Assembly: GCA_009760855.2 (NCBI GenBank)
Contig: WPIO01000080.1
Span: 1,320,001-1,384,000, forward strand
DNA length: 64,000 nucleotides
Source of the DNA: Cristatella mucedo
Taxonomy: Eukaryota > Bryozoa > Phylactolaemata > Cristatellidae
Reading direction: 5' to 3'
The position numbers were made by a program, and so were the translations under genes. Every line of letters begins with the position of its first letter. Positions within the stretch are counted from its first letter, which is position 1. The notes below the pieces were generated by a model. That model saw only the letters and a program-made list of their open reading frames with translations, made no database searches and was not told where the DNA came from. Positions 63,520 through 64,000 of this stretch are shown here, in pieces.

Positions 63520-63625
63520 CAACATGTAAAGTGCCTAGAAAGAGATTAAGTTCTCCGAGGGTGCTATACAAATGTGCTATTATTATTACTATTATTATCA
63601 TTATTATTATTACTACTAAGTCTAC
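63520..63625 (+). repeat. L2 3' tail
   Basis: 'gtaaagtgcctagaaagagattaagttctccgagggtgctatac', then ATT/ACT triplets. Confidence 0.8.
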
Positions 63626-63904
63626 CACAAACTAACGGCTGAATCCCAGCAGACTCAACATCATTTTGGTCTGTACAATACCAGCAGCTTGAATACATTG
63701 CTGAGGACATCAGTTCTTAGCTGCTGGCTAGCACGCTAGGAGAGCAATTTAACTATTTATGCATATCAATTATTCTATTAAAACTCTCCTCTAACCTGAG
63801 CTAACACGAGGGCTATCGAAGCGACCAAGCGACAGAGATGCCATAGCAGACGCCAACTGTGACGACACCACCATCTCTTGGGCGCCGTGGCACGGCATTA
63901 TTTG

Positions 63905-64000
63905 CCATGCAAATAATAACAAGACATTTGCCTAGACCACCAGAGATAGAGAGTTTAGTCTCATTCTAGGCGTGCTGCATAGACTCCAAAGAAAGTATGT
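63905..64000 (-). repeat. L2 3' tail (diverged, cut by window end)
   Basis: 'aaataataacaagacatttgcctagacca', then a degraded hairpin (ctcattctaggcgtgctgca). It continues beyond the window. Confidence 0.5.

Overview
The window is animal nuclear DNA, most likely from an invertebrate. Support for this comes from abundant CpG, many decayed L2-type (CR1/L2 clade) non-LTR retrotransposon 3' ends with (ATT)n tails, tRNA-derived SINEs, long (CT)n, (AC)n and (AT)n microsatellites, and GC-rich CpG-island-like blocks. The species cannot be told from the sequence. Few host genes are visible. The clearest are two near-identical GT92-family glycosyltransferase terminal exons, both on the minus strand, at about 22.7-23.85 kb and 53.35-54.5 kb.

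The main object is one integrated, AT-rich, protein-coding DNA element of about 23 kb (30221-53276) of the Polinton/Maverick (adintovirus-like) kind. It has terminal inverted repeats of about 330 bp and a perfect target-site duplication GACGCTG (30214-30220 and 53277-53283). It lies 68 bp past the stop codon of the second GT92 exon. Left to right it carries: protein-primed-type DNA polymerase B (+); a block of small unknown genes (+); three phage-tail-fibre-like genes (-); a membrane-segment protein resembling adenoviral pX (+); an HNH/AP2 endonuclease-like gene (-); a phospholipase A2-like gene (+); a small protein that may be an OB-fold/SSB (-); an adenain-type cysteine protease with internal 11-residue repeats (-); an FtsK/HerA-type packaging ATPase (+); a coiled-coil gene interrupted by a host SINE (+); small genes; a penton-like protein (+); a coiled-coil minor virion candidate (+); a hexon-like major capsid protein (+); a YqaJ-type nuclease (+); a fourth fibre gene (+); a Cys-rich zinc-type protein (-); a retroviral-type integrase (+); a membrane gene and an unknown gene (-); and a small gene beginning in the right TIR (-).

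Together these genes would replicate (PolB, nuclease, possible SSB), assemble (hexon, penton, protease, ATPase), attach and enter (fibres, PLA2, membrane-active proteins) and integrate (integrase). The copy is dead as sequenced: polymerase, integrase, hexon, penton, ATPase, PLA2 gene, nuclease and fibres all have one-base frameshifts, often in A/T runs, and/or in-frame stops. A SINE has also inserted.

The most striking regulatory signal is a short motif, TATAG or TATATAG, placed 0-15 bases before most start codons on both strands. In three cases the upstream gene's TAG stop is itself the end of the motif. At two divergent pairs a palindromic CTATAG core serves both directions.

Outside the element, the left arm (1-30 kb) and right arm (53-64 kb) are mostly repeats: L2 tails, SINEs, minisatellites and microsatellites, plus GC-rich stretches in which no complete gene model can be supported.
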